From positions 1 to 22,499 of the forward strand of contig JAANSK020257385.1 in the NCBI GenBank assembly GCA_011763485.2: a stretch of 22,499 nt of DNA, read 5' to 3'. A program made the position numbers and the translations under genes. The stretch is from Isoetes engelmannii. Its lineage: Eukaryota > Streptophyta > Lycopodiopsida > Isoetales > Isoetaceae. Shown one piece after another: positions 9,177 to 18,176 of the stretch. Numbering within the stretch: the stretch's first letter is position 1; each line of letters opens with the position of its first letter. The notes under the pieces were generated by a model. That model saw nothing but the letters and a program-made list of their open reading frames with translations. It searched no databases and was not told where the DNA came from.

Positions 9177-10166
9177 CTAGTACATCTTTCTTTCTGTACC
9201 CCCTCTTAAACGACGTGCAAGTTGCAAATCTTTTGGCACTGCAATAGATACAGCACAACAGAAGTCATGAACATATGTGGCGGAGAGAATCAATAATATT
9301 ACTTACTGATAGTGACTCTTTTTGCATGAATAGCGCACAAATTTGTGTCTTCAAAAAGATGTACAAGGTAGTCTTCAGCAGCCTGCAGTAATCAAGCATG
9401 TCTCCATTAAAGGCGCAACTCATCTCATTGACCAAGCATATTATTGGCCTCAAATTTATCACAGTTTATTCTAGGTAAGCTTTCAGGTTTCTCTTCAATA
9501 CATATGTTGTACAAATTAGTGCATAATGTATCATTAATCATTAAATTATTATCTGAATACCTAGAGAAAAATAAAATACCTCTTGAATAGCTATTAGGGC
9601 TTCAGCAGTCCATCTTGACACTTCTTTAGAATACTGAGCACTTATCTCTCTCACCTGCAATGACTCAAATGCAGATCTATTAGGTTCCCAAGCCAGTAAT
9701 ATACGAAAAGAACAAGAAAGATAGAATAAATTTATTTCAGAATGCATGCACATGGTCCAGCTTCTACAAATAATGAAAGCTAGCTACGAAGGACGAATAA
9801 AACAAGATTTACCACTCTGGCAAATGGCAACGGCCTGAGAAGAAATCCGTAGCTCTTTTGAAAATGCCTTATTTCCCTAAGCGCCACAGTTCCAGGTTTG
9901 AACCGGTGCTTCCTCTTTTGCACAGGAGCTACAACCCTATCAGAACTACGTGCATTTCCTGCCCTACTAGTGCTCGCAACATCTACTCTTCTGGAACTGG
10001 TTCCTGTAGCTGTTCATCAACTATCAAATAAAACTTAGAACAAAACAAGAAACATAGAAAGAAAAAAAAAAGCTCTCTACGGGAAGAACCCAGCTCTGAT
10101 ACCTGAAGTAGAAGCTGCAGGAGTGGAGGCTTTGCCCGTTTTTGGAGTACTTTTCTTTCTAGGCAT
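9177..10166 (-). CDS. CENH3: Centromeric histone H3 variant (CENH3/CENP-A type), five exons
   Basis: This variant replaces H3 in centromeric nucleosomes and marks the site of kinetochore assembly. Coding exons are 10103-10166, 9813-10009, 9580-9654, 9307-9382 and 9177-9238. All introns (93, 158, 197 and 68 nt) are GT-AG and the frame is kept, giving 157 residues. Residues 1-57 form a basic Ser/Thr-rich tail (start [12 protein letters not shown]) with none of the H3 K4/K9/K27 contexts. The fold begins at [19 protein letters not shown] (αN). Then come LPFARV and VREI, loop 1 with KEVSRWT, the α2 region [20 protein letters not shown], and KRVTI-MPKD. From VREI to the conserved LQE/IQE there are 21 residues, one more than in canonical H3. 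That extra residue and the loop-1 Trp are CENH3 hallmarks. The C-terminus ([10 protein letters not shown]) lacks the usual terminal PW-like end. The start was chosen because MPRKKST parallels MARTKQT. Function is inferred from homology. Confidence 0.93.
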
Positions 10167-10295
10167 TTTCTTTTGCTTCTATGATACATTTAGCTCCGGA
10201 TTTCTAACATGGAGCCATTGTGTGCAAACTCCGGTAGATCATGTAAGAAGGAAGCTTGAGAAAGGGAAGGAAAAGATGCGCCGGAGAGGCTCCAT
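10167..10295 (-). promoter_or_regulatory. Presumed 5' leader of the CENH3-type gene with upstream ORFs
   Basis: Upstream of the chosen ATG (10166), the minus strand holds three other ATGs. One at 10295 opens an 18-codon ORF ending at 10239. One in ATGGCTCCATGTTAG opens a 4-codon ORF. One at 10189 opens a 68-codon frame that overlaps the first coding exon out of frame and continues into intron 1. If these lie in the mature mRNA they should lower translation of the main frame. The transcription start is unknown, so the leader status is inferred. Confidence 0.4.
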
Positions 10296-10473
10296 GGATC
10301 GTGGGAAAGAAAGAAAAGGGGGGAAAGAAAGTCCTGCAAAGGATAAAAGTTATTTTGGAGCAGGGCTTGAAAAATATTTCAACCGCTAGCCAGATAATTT
10401 GTCGCTCTTCATTTATGTACCGTATATTTTTTTTGATGTACCGTATAATTTTTTTTTGATGGAAGGGAACTTC

Positions 10474-10746
10474 TAAGGGGGTTTCCCATGAACGGATCTA
10501 AACCGGAAATAATATGGAGCAAGTTTTTGGGTTCCCATGAATCAGAAGACCTCAAGGTTTTTTCTGCAAAGTCGCAGCCGATTGATGCATAAGAATGACA
10601 TTTTAGCCGATGGATCAAAATCAAGTCCAAGACCTGAGCAGAAAGTAATAGAGATGGATTAATTTTTGTCCAAGTTCAAGACCTCAGCCCAAGCAATCGG
10701 ACCTCCAGAAAACCTAGAGGTTTTCGTCCATCAGAAACCCCCCTAA
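10474..10746. mobile_element. MITE-like fold-back element upstream of the CENH3-type gene
   Basis: The left end, TAAGGGGGTTTCCCATG, matches the reverse complement of the right end (TTAGGGGGGTTTCTGATGG on the minus strand). Similarity extends inward over about 35 bases and again between TTCCCATGAATCAGAAGACC on the left and the right arm read backwards. The length is about 273 bp with no coding capacity. Inside, GATGGAT followed by TCCAAG and GACCTGAGC/GACCTCAGC appears twice as a direct repeat. These traits fit a non-autonomous DNA transposon. The ends are not a terminal motif that I can assign to a superfamily. A possible TA or TAA flank is visible but not decisive. Confidence 0.55.
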
Positions 10747-11196
10747 TTACTGAACAAAAAAGAGTACAAAAGAGAGAATAATTATTGTCAGTTAACTTAC
10801 CATTGACAATAAAGCAGAAAATACTATGCCTACTCAAGGTAATAACAGTTTTTGCCATGAAAAATGAATAAACTCTGAAGATCCTGAACAGCCGAACTAT
10901 AAATCCACCACATGTACTAATGTCGAGTTTGGTCGTACCCCAAACAGACCAAAATTGTGGTATATACATATGATAGCCTCTCAACCGAACGAAATCCAAG
11001 AAGGAAACCATAAAGCCGCTATACATAATTAATTGCAACATCTTGAGATGAATCATATGAAACCAAATGTTGATGTGTCTTCAGTCTGGGTGCAGATATA
11101 CTCATCCATGAGAACACCAACTCCAAGCTTCAGAAGAGCATGTAAGGAAAGCCATGGGATATCAGAAAAGGTATGAAGGTAAGTCATAAGCCAAAG
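10747..11196. other. AT-rich stretch, no gene recognised
   Basis: A minus-strand open frame (10676-11056) is hydrophobic and unrecognised, and its 3' end lies inside the fold-back element. I treat it as chance. Confidence 0.4.
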
Positions 11197-11734
11197 TTAG
11201 TGAAAATTTACATTAAGAAGTGCACTTGTCCCTTCAACCACAAACCTACCGAGATGGAAATGATAACTATTTCTCATGACTATGAGCTGAGCATGAGACA
11301 TGAAATTGTTGAAGGAAAAAAGCAGAATATCTAATGTCCAAGCCTGGTAGCCATCCAGTAAAATAGTCTTAAGATTAGAGATGACTGATTGCAGATTTGG
11401 AGGCAGGGAATGATGACCTAGAATTGCCAACCGCACCCAAGCTTCATGGCAGAAAGTTCATCAAATTGCAGGTGCCCATCAAGCAAATTGGTCAAGAGAT
11501 TGAATAAATCTGAAATCAAGAAAGTCATTAAATGAAAGATCAACATGATTTCGTTTGAAGAAATTGAGATGTCCAACAAACTGCTCAAAAGCCAGCCATT
11601 TTCTATCAAAAGTATCTCCCTTCTTAGACCTAAGAGACATAGCATAGGAAGTTAGTTCAGAAATGGAAGTTTGAAGTTTGAGATGAGCAGGTTTCCAGCT
11701 TGTTGCGCTCATGGTAAATTTCCTGTTCTATTAC
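11197..11734 (-). pseudogene. Unidentified broken coding-like region
   Basis: Consecutive minus-strand frames have protein-like composition: 11479-11712 (SKKGDTFDRKWLAFEQFV, then RNHVDLSFNDFLDF) and, after a frame change, 11197-11436 (HSLPPNLQSVISNLKTILLD). Stops separate them. The first frame is faintly like the start of the region after the F-box in plant F-box/LRR or FBD proteins, but I cannot confirm that. It may alternatively be the far 3' part of the minus-strand LINE that lies just upstream on the other side of the 11745-12033 insertion. Confidence 0.25.
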
Positions 11735-11744
11735 AGTGTGATAG

Positions 11745-12033
11745 AATGCGGATTCCACATAGAGCGCAACACCTGGTATTTTTAAACTTGTGAGCACCCA
11801 TGTCCACTATGGCTACGGTTTTTTTCCCATGTGGTTATTTCATCCGGGCCGTGATGGGCATGTTGTTGTTCACGAACTTCAGTCCCCATTCTGTTCGAGG
11901 ACTTCGGTCCCCGTACTGTTTAAGGACTTTGGTCCCCCTTGTACTGTTTAAGGACTTCGGTCCCTCTTGTACTGCCTTTTGGATGCTGTCTTTGTGGCGC
12001 GACGTTAAAAATATATCTTATCTTATCTTTCCA
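11745..12033 (+). mobile_element. 5'-truncated LINE 3' end inserted in a minus-strand LINE
   Basis: The tail reads GGCGCGACGTTAAAAATATATC, then TTATCTTATCTTT, a non-LTR 3' end on the plus strand. Flanking AGTGTGATAG (11735-11744) and AGTGTAATAG (12034-12043) could be a slightly decayed target-site duplication. The interruption falls just after the LINE's WSIWKYRNAI-coding sequence on the other strand. The body carries four copies of a 25-28 bp word, GGACTTCGGTCCCC-like with TACTGTTTAA, between about 11875 and 11975. There is no coding content, so this is probably a 3' UTR fragment of a different LINE family. Confidence 0.6.
11872..11978 (+). repeat. Four-copy 25-28 bp tandem repeat
   Basis: The repeated core is GAACTTCAGTCCCC, GACTTCGGTCCCC, GACTTTGGTCCCCC and GACTTCGGTCCCTC, each followed by a (G/T)TACTGTTTAAG-like spacer. 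It sits inside the LINE 3' end. Variable short repeats in LINE 3' UTRs are common. Confidence 0.8.
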
Positions 12034-12045
12034 AGTGTAATAGCA

Positions 12046-13457
12046 TTTCTGTATTTCCAAATACTCCACAAGGCAAGTTGCTTCAAAGTACTGATAAATG
12101 CATTGTTGCCAGTGAAATGGTAGATAGAAGACTGAGACTGTATCATGTACCCAGCTTGAGTCATAACATCTCTGAACCAATCCTAGAAGGGAGTAATTCT
12201 TGAACAATTGAAAATATGGAAACGGGCTCAGCCCCATGTTTGCACATGTCACAAGTAATGTCAAAGTTAGGGTTAGCCTTTATCAGCCTTTTCTCAAGAA
12301 AGCACTTAGAAGGTAAAGCAAGGTGAAGAGAAAGCCAGGCAAACAATTGTATCTTAGGTTGGCAATCGAATTTCCAGCAGTTGTTGAGGATTTTAATAAA
12401 CTCATAAATAGTGATACCCCATTTATCAGGCATCTTTGGAGACTTTAAGATACATATATTCTTGTAGGCCTTAGAGACACCGTAGCCTTTGCTACTCCCG
12501 TGTGTCTAGTTGCTAGAATAAGATACTATGCAAGAATTGACACCAACAAGGCAAGCAAGGATGTGTTTGTATAGAGATTTATCAGCAGAAGATAAACTAA
12601 AACATTGGATCTCATTCCAGTTTCTCCATCTGTCCCTTTTCCATAAGTTTGCTAAAATAGAAAGGCCAACATTTTCCCATTTTCTATAAAGTTTTGGGTG
12701 TTCTTTGGCAAGGCAATTGTAACCATTTTTAGTAAGAATGGTTACAGTAAGAATGGAAGAATGGTCCAATTTATTCAGTAAGAATACTGAATAAGTTGGA
12801 CCAGAATATAGAAAAGCCACCATTATCTTGATGTAGGGGTCTATGGATGAAGGTATCAGCTACAACATGCCATGCTTTTAAGAGATTCCTTAGCAAGATA
12901 GATGTGTCGGGACAACACTGAAAGGTTGGAAGGCAGAATCATGTAAGAAATGGGGGCTATTTTTCCTGCCAAAAGGGTTGACTTCTCTGAAACCAATATC
13001 TGATGAAGGTCATAGCAGGGGATTGATAGCCATAAAGAGCTTTCCAGACATACTTAGCTCCCAGAGCTTGAGCTTGGTGAAACAAGGCCTTACAACCTAC
13101 ACCCCCTTGGTCTTTGTCATAAGATCATTCTCTCCAATTGAGGCAATGAAGATCAGACCATATAAAATCTCTGACACACTTTTCAATTAGCATGTATGAT
13201 TTCTTATCTGCTATAAGAACATACGAGAAATAGATATGTGTGCTTGCTAGAATAGAGTTAGCCACAATTATTCTCTTTGCTTTAGAGAGAATTTTACTAA
13301 TACCACTGGCCTTCCTCTTGATCATGTTGATAATGTTATCCCATGCCCCCTTTGATGAATTATTAATTGCAATAGGAAGCCCTAGAGTGATGCTCTCATT
13401 AGGATCAACAATTTTGATGCCTCTGGTATTGATACTTGTCTCATGCTTTTCCCAAAG
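12046..13457 (-). pseudogene. LINE ORF2 C-terminal part: thumb-like region and zf-RVT domain
   Basis: At 13458-13125 the frame resembles the segment after the palm in plant LINE proteins: LGLP in one frame, then KASGISKILSKAKRIIVANS and CVRDFIWSD. A spacer frame lies at 12506-12823. The frame at 12161-12433 reads CQPKIQLFAWLSLHLALPSK and then CDMCKHGAE, the plant zf-RVT zinc-binding region. It closes with WSIWKYRNAI in another frame near 12046-12075, the usual end of this domain. At least three frame changes and several stops separate these parts, so no functional protein is made. This region is continuous with the RT fragment at 14583-15644 once the nested retroposon is discounted. Confidence 0.85.
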
Positions 13458-13471
13458 AATAGAACTTTTAT
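13458..13471. repeat. Target-site duplication, left copy
   Basis: AATAGAACTTTTAT, identical to 14583-14596. The pair flanks the nested retroposon. Confidence 0.9.
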
Positions 13472-14582
13472 TTCTTTTTTTTTATTTTTTATTTTTTTGA
13501 AGGCAAGAATGAGCTGTATTATATTAAGAAAATCTGAGTGTTACACACATACAGTTGAATTTAGAGCTATTACCACTTCTCGAATCCATGGATAGTAGTC
13601 CAGACTCTAGCCCAATACTTGAAGCCTCTCTCTACTTCCTCCAAAGGATACTACAGGAGAGAAGGACTCGGTTTCTAGGCTATTAATTTTCACAAAGAAG
13701 GTCCATGACCTTATTATAGAGGCTACACAATAAGCCTGATTGGAAGTATCAGCACATGGTCACCAGATAGAAAACAATTTATACTATAAGGATCTCTCAA
13801 AGGATCACGAACGCCCAGGATCAAGAGCATGATTCAAGCTACAACTTCCCATTCTAGACTGGCTGCCCAGAGATCTTAGTGAGAGAGAACCACTTGAAGC
13901 ACCCACCAAAGAATACCCTAGCTTCTGAGGAGAGGCTCCTGCACGTTAACTGGACCTTATTCCATTACTGCAGTACTATAGGCATGACCTTCTTCCAAAC
14001 AATAAGAATAAGGCCTGCAGAACCTCAACCCTTCTCCCGCCCAGGACATCCCATGGCAAACCTCCAGTAGCACAACCCAGATTGATTAGAGAAGCCATCA
14101 CTTGCTCCTGATCCTCCCCTTGCTGGGACTGGGAGGGAAAATACAACTTACACCACTGCTAGCAACACAGAAGACTTACCATTTCTCGCTGTAATGAGTG
14201 CAGGTGTAGCTAGTAAATCTGAATAACCTAGCGTAAGGAATCGATTCTAAGCCCTAGCAAAAGCCCTGCTAGGAATGCTGATCTGACCAATGCCCCAAAC
14301 AACTACAGCCAAAGAAGAACTTACAGTTCAAGAGCTGGAGTAGAAGAACCTGGAACAAAGCAGCGGCTATGCTTCAAAAGCAGATCCATCTAGCACTACT
14401 CTGCTCAAAATGGCAAAGGGACCTGAGGCCGAAGCCATTGCTCTGTTGGCGAAGACCAGCAGCAGCTTTGCTGCTCTTCCAACAGAGCTCGAGATGGATT
14501 GGGCCGTGTTCCTGTGGTCGGGCGGTCGCCGCCGCCGCCGCCCTAAGCGCCAGACCTAAACATCATCAAAACATCATGCATT
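13472..14582 (-). mobile_element. Nested 1.1-kb poly(A) retroposon
   Basis: A perfect 14-bp duplication of the host LINE flanks this 1111-bp insert. On the minus strand it ends AATACAGCTCATTCTTGCCTTC and then an A-rich tail (broken poly(A), 13472-13499), the form expected from target-primed reverse transcription. Its 5' part has a GGCGGC run (about 14527-14542) and a strong hairpin (14440-14488). No RT or endonuclease motif is visible. A minus-strand frame in the middle contains MASLINLGCATGGLPWDV and may be a remnant of an ORF1. It is either a non-autonomous LINE derivative (5' and 3' ends of a LINE with the core deleted) or a retrocopy of a non-coding transcript. Confidence 0.8.
14440..14488. 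other. Strong hairpin near the 5' end of the nested retroposon
   Basis: GCTCTGTTGG (14440-14449) pairs perfectly with CCAACAGAGC (14479-14488). Inside it, CGAAGA pairs partly with TCTT, and AGCAGCAG-type sequence pairs with GCTGCT around a small loop. The stem is about 20 base pairs with small bulges, in a GC-rich context. It is probably a structured 5' region of the retroposon RNA. Confidence 0.75.
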
Positions 14583-14596
14583 AATAGAACTTTTAT
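14583..14596. repeat. Target-site duplication, right copy
   Basis: AATAGAACTTTTAT, identical to 13458-13471. Confidence 0.9.
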
Positions 14597-15644
14597 CCAT
14601 GTTGAGATGCACACCAAAAGCAATCCCAAAGATGTTGATGCAGTCAAATAAATTGTCAATTATAGAACTATCAGCTTCAAGAAGAATGAAGGTATCAGCA
14701 TCATATTGTAGAACATTCAGTTGGTCACTAAAATTAGGCATGTGCAGTCCAGTGATTTGTCTAGAGGACTGCAGGCAGAATGCCAACCCTGCAAGAACTT
14801 CAAGAATTTCAGCCACAATAAGAAAGAGATAAGGAGCTAGGGGACAACCTTGTCTAACCCCTTTTTTTAATAGGGAAGAAATCTGTTGGTTCACCGTTAA
14901 TGACAAGAGTTGAGTAAGCATTGTTGTTGAGGCCCATAATTCTCTGAATTAATTGAAGGTGGAAACTAATACAATCCAGGCTATGCTCTAGGAAGTTCCA
15001 ATTGATGCAATCATAGGCTCTTTTAAAATCTAACTTCATAACAGACAATTTTGATTCGGCAATTTATTTGAGTGCAAAGCTTCATTGGCAGCAACATAGT
15101 TATCCAAAATAAACCTCTTGGGTAAGAAGGCAGATTAACAGGAGGAGATGGTTTTTTGTAGATGTGATTTGATCCTCTCAGCAATGATTTTTGCCACTAG
15201 CTTATATGTTGTATTAGGTAAGGAGATAGGATGCCATTCATTGGCAGACATATGATTGGATCTTTTTTGGAATAAATGAAATCAAGCTGAAGGTGTAAGC
15301 AGGGTAAAGATCCATGTAGTGCCAGTATCCTCTGACGAATAAAGTGATGTCATGCTTGAAGACATTCCAAAATTCCATATAGAATTCTGGGAGAAAGCCA
15401 TCTGGTCCAGGGGCTTTACCATGTTTCATTTTAGCTAGAGTCTTGAAAATTTTTGTTCAGTCGGGTAGAGAAGAACATCATCAGACATAGTTTGGGAATG
15501 TTGAATGGAGCTAAAAATTTGGAATTGGGCGTCAATCATTTCATGGTCATCAAGATCATCATTGAAGAGGTTTTTGTATTTCTTGTGAAAGAAGTCTCCG
15601 ATCATTTTATCATCCATGATAGTATCCCCCTTGTCATATAACAT
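14583..15644 (-). pseudogene. LINE reverse transcriptase, catalytically dead
   Basis: Minus-strand frames in order: 15435-15644 (linker ending in a KKYKNLFND-like run), 15238-15429 (GKAPGPDGFLPEFY, RT motif 1), 14854-15048 (MKLDFKRAYDCINWNFLE, the motif A region with the first catalytic Asp) and 14574-14921 (GVRQGCPLAPYLFLIVAE, motif B; then the motif C region). Motif C, normally YADD, reads YDAD at 14694-14705, so the first Asp of the pair is lost. The shift between the last two frames falls in an A-run that encodes KK. Together with stops elsewhere this is a dead copy. The family is the plant L1-type LINE RT (RVT_1). Confidence 0.92.
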
Positions 15645-15917
15645 TGTTAATCAATCTCTGTCTGGCCTTCTTCAAGAAGAAGGCTGAGGAGGAGTTGTCC
15701 AATTCCTTTGCATAATTGATTTTGGTTTTCAGAGAAGCCCTCTTGCGTAATATTCCTCCACTTGTTTAATCTCAACTTCCAGCTTATTCTCTTCTTTATG
15801 TAGGCTGATGCTGTCAGGGTTCAGCATAATGTTCTGTCTGACTGTCTTAATTTTATTATATAAGGTGATCTTCTGAGAGTCACTCTCTATTTTAGCACTG
15901 ATACTCCATTGTTTGAT

Positions 15918-16800
15918 TCAAGATTTAGCCTTTTTCAGCTTTAGAGTAGAAAGTAGCCATAGAGTGGTGATTAGAAACCAAGGGAAGACTAAAATAATAA
16001 TCTCTAACTGTTTATAGAAATTGGCATTTGTAATGATAGAGACATTCAATTTGAAACACATTTTGCCTTTCACCTTGCTAATAGAGATATCTCTAAAGTT
16101 CAAAATGAGGGGTTGATGGTCAAACAAAGATGCACCTTCATCACCTGTGAGTAACCAATTCTCAAGAATGGTGCTACATAAGTTTTCTGTCCATATTGCA
16201 GTAGGTTCCGTCTCCATCTTTCTTCTTAATTGGCCACGAAAATTTTATATTGGAACAAGGTATGTAATAGAAGAGGTTTTGGAAAATCAAGTTATTCCAT
16301 ATGGTTCTCTCTGAAGTTGTCATACTGATCTTGTTCCCGAGTTTCATATTCCACTGAGAGGTGTTATTGAAGTCTCCTGTCATTACCCAGTCTAATTGAG
16401 GAAGCTGAGTCAAGATGTTCCCAATTTCTTGCCAAAGATTTCCCCTCTCAAAGGGTTCAATATGGGCATAGATATTGGTGACTCCAATATTTTGGCCATT
16501 GTAATCCATAATAATATATTGCGGCCTAGAATTTGGGCTGTTGAAAGAGGCCAGAACTTTTATGTTAAACCAAATCATTGCTAGACCACCTTTAGTGCCC
16601 TGAGCAGGGATAGATATGTAGTTTGCAGAACTATTTAGTCTATTTAGCGAGATTATCAGCCTCAAAAGTAGGCAAATGATGCTCTTGTAGAAGGATGAGG
16701 TTAGCTTTATACTCACGAACGCAAGCAATGAACCTTTTCCTTTTAACAGGGCCTTTAATACCCCAAAGATTCCATGTAAGAACTCTCAAAGAACTCTCAT
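15918..16800 (-). pseudogene. LINE endonuclease domain (APE type), frame-broken
   Basis: The domain nicks target DNA to prime reverse transcription. It begins with WNLWGIKGPVKRKR (about 16774 downward) and QEHHL (about 16690). It continues in the frame 16174-16728 with KGGLAMIWF, NIYAHIEP and the metal-binding TGDFNN (about 16364-16381), and then in the frame 15918-16217 with LFDHQPLIL, where the canonical SDH reads FDH. At least two frameshifts break it, one near 16640 and one near 16200. The order and spacing match L1-clade ORF2 N-termini. The catalytic His is retained but the reading frame is not. Confidence 0.88.
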
Positions 16801-16816
16801 TGACAAAGAGTTTTTA

Positions 16817-17110
16817 TCAGATATTTGGAAAGGTAGTCACCTTTACTCCTTGTGAACTTTGCAGGGCCATTATAGACGTCTTGCATAGAGGAGTGTTGGC
16901 TTGCCTTGAAGGGAAACACTGAAGGCCATTCTGGAAATTGGACTTATTTCTAGCCTTCTTCTTCCATTTGGTTGGACCTGGATCTAGTTGTTGAGATCTC
17001 TCATAAGGCATAACAATGTCATTGTGACTCTTGAAATACAATGGGTGAAGAGCAGTTCTATGAATGTGTCTAGCAGGCTCATGGTCCCAATGCACATCAA
17101 AAGAAGCCAT
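16817..17110 (-). pseudogene. Likely LINE ORF1 C-terminal fragment
   Basis: A 97-residue minus-strand frame starts at 17110, directly upstream of the endonuclease. It carries a basic linker of the form LDPGPTKWKKKARNK, like the nuclear-targeting basic stretches at the end of plant LINE ORF1-type products. No zinc knuckle or DUF4283-type domain is seen. Assignment rests mostly on position. The 5' end of the LINE is probably close to here. Confidence 0.45.
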
Positions 17111-17220
17111 ACTGCCTTGTAGAAGATTTTAAAAAATAGAACCACAATTACTGAAGAGGAAATTGGAAAGAGAAATAACCAAACTCGAGATTCCCATTTC
17201 GTGGTGAATATTATCCTCAT

Positions 17221-17828
17221 GCAGCAACTTCGACCTGCATAAACTTTTTTGTTTTTCTTTCTATTTTTTTTTAGCAGGCTTGCGTAAAGGGAGGTGCAGT
17301 TTTTGCTGCAATTCTAGGTTGTCCACGTGACATGCCATGTGCCCACGTTAGCAATATTGAGCATCAGCCGTTAGATTCTTATTTTTCGATCCGGTGGCTG
17401 AGGAAATTAGAAATTTGCCCAAACGTCTTCCTTCTCGACATGGTTTTCTTTCGTAAAGGCGACGGGAGTGCCGACTTTGTCCACGCCATTCGTCTGCAAG
17501 ACGCTAAAAGTCTTGCCTGGATGTGCTGAAACCGACGTTTTGCACCAAGACAAACGCATTTCCAGCAACAAAAATTGTTTTTTGGGTTGTGTATTTTTTC
17601 ATAATAAAATCATTCTCGGTTAAGTAGTCGGGATGATTCTCCTCCTCTACCTTTGCTTTCCATGATTTTCAAGCCCAAGTTTCCGAAGTTTTTGTAAGGT
17701 GTCATTGTTTAATGAATTTGTCCAGTCATCCAAAGATGTATGACGAGCAGAATGAGTTAACACAAACGAGGATTGAGTATCTGGACGGCTTCAGAGTTCA
17801 TGTCAAAATATGGCGAATGGTTTTATTT
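17221..17828. other. Intergenic, no gene; one G-box
   Basis: There is no convincing coding region. CACGTG is at 17324-17329, beside CATGCCATGTGCCCACGT. A segment at about 17360-17400 (CATCAGCCGTTAGATTC, then CGATCCGGTGGCTGA) has a small inverted symmetry, CAGCCGTTAG versus GGTGGCTG, as in many plant promoter-proximal transposon fragments. A small open frame at 17332-17529 has no recognisable feature. Confidence 0.35.
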
Positions 17829-18176
17829 CTAGCCTCTATTATAGATTGCACCAGCTGCACTTGCAGACCAGTTTCCTGGTAAGCTTTTTTCTTCACTATT
17901 AGCTTTCTCATGTTCGTCTATCAAGTATTCTAGAGTTTCTTTAGTAATCTGGAAGACTTCCACTTTGGCATGCATGGTTGGCTCCACAACAGTTCTTATT
18001 TCATGTATAGAGTAATAGTGGGTTTCTTGTATGTGAGGTAGACTGTTCTGCCTCTTGAACATGAAGCTTTTGCATAGAATGAGTTGCTTGCAGTTTGTCC
18101 CCACAACAGTTTCTACTTCATGTATAGAGTAGTGGGTCTCCTGTATGTGAGGCAGACTGTTCTGCCTTTTGAACAT
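17829..18176 (-). CDS. Unidentified ORF with an internal 38-residue duplication
   Basis: An open frame of 115 residues. MFKRQNSLPHIQETHY starts at residue 1 and again at residue 39, encoded by a 114-bp tandem DNA duplication. The duplication kept the frame. After it come KVEVFQITKETLEYLIDEHE and a short Ser/Ala tail. I do not recognise the family and see no membrane segment or catalytic motif. The maintained frame is suggestive, but a 114-base period is a multiple of three and so keeps frame by itself. It may be a last exon or chance. Confidence 0.25.
   Translation of the reverse strand: MFKRQNSLPHIQETHYSIHEVETVVGTNCKQLILCKSFMFKRQNSLPHIQETHYYSIHEIRTVVEPTMHAKVEVFQITKETLEYLIDEHEKANSEEKSLPGNWSASAAGAIYNRG

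Larger units (their letters stand above)
12034..17110 (-). mobile_element. L1-type LINE fossil, interrupted by later insertions
   Basis: From high to low coordinate on the minus strand: the end of an ORF1-like product, an apurinic-type endonuclease, reverse transcriptase, and a zinc-binding C-terminal domain, in the order of plant L1-clade elements. It is broken by many stops and frameshifts, split at 13472-14582 by a retroposon and cut at its 3' side by the 11745-12033 element. Neither the true 5' end nor a 3' tail of this copy was found. Removing the 1.1-kb insertion leaves about 4 kb of element. It cannot move on its own. Confidence 0.9.

Noticed and set aside
9177-10166. Canonical replication histone H3
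   Set aside because: The gene has introns, lacks the H3 tail, and has the longer loop 1 with Trp; these point to the centromeric variant.
9983-10189. 68-codon minus-strand frame over the first CENH3 exon as a separate gene
   Set aside because: It is out of frame with the histone, runs through intron 1 and has no recognisable domain. Kept only as an overlapping upstream ORF.
10123-10459. Lys/Arg-rich plus-strand frames (10123-10389 and 10256-10459)
   Set aside because: They are antisense to the histone first exon and its leader. The basic composition comes from purine-rich DNA.
17240-17270. T-rich tract as the 3' tail of a plus-strand retroposon or as a terminator
   Set aside because: No flanking duplication or element body was found; it is ordinary low-complexity sequence.
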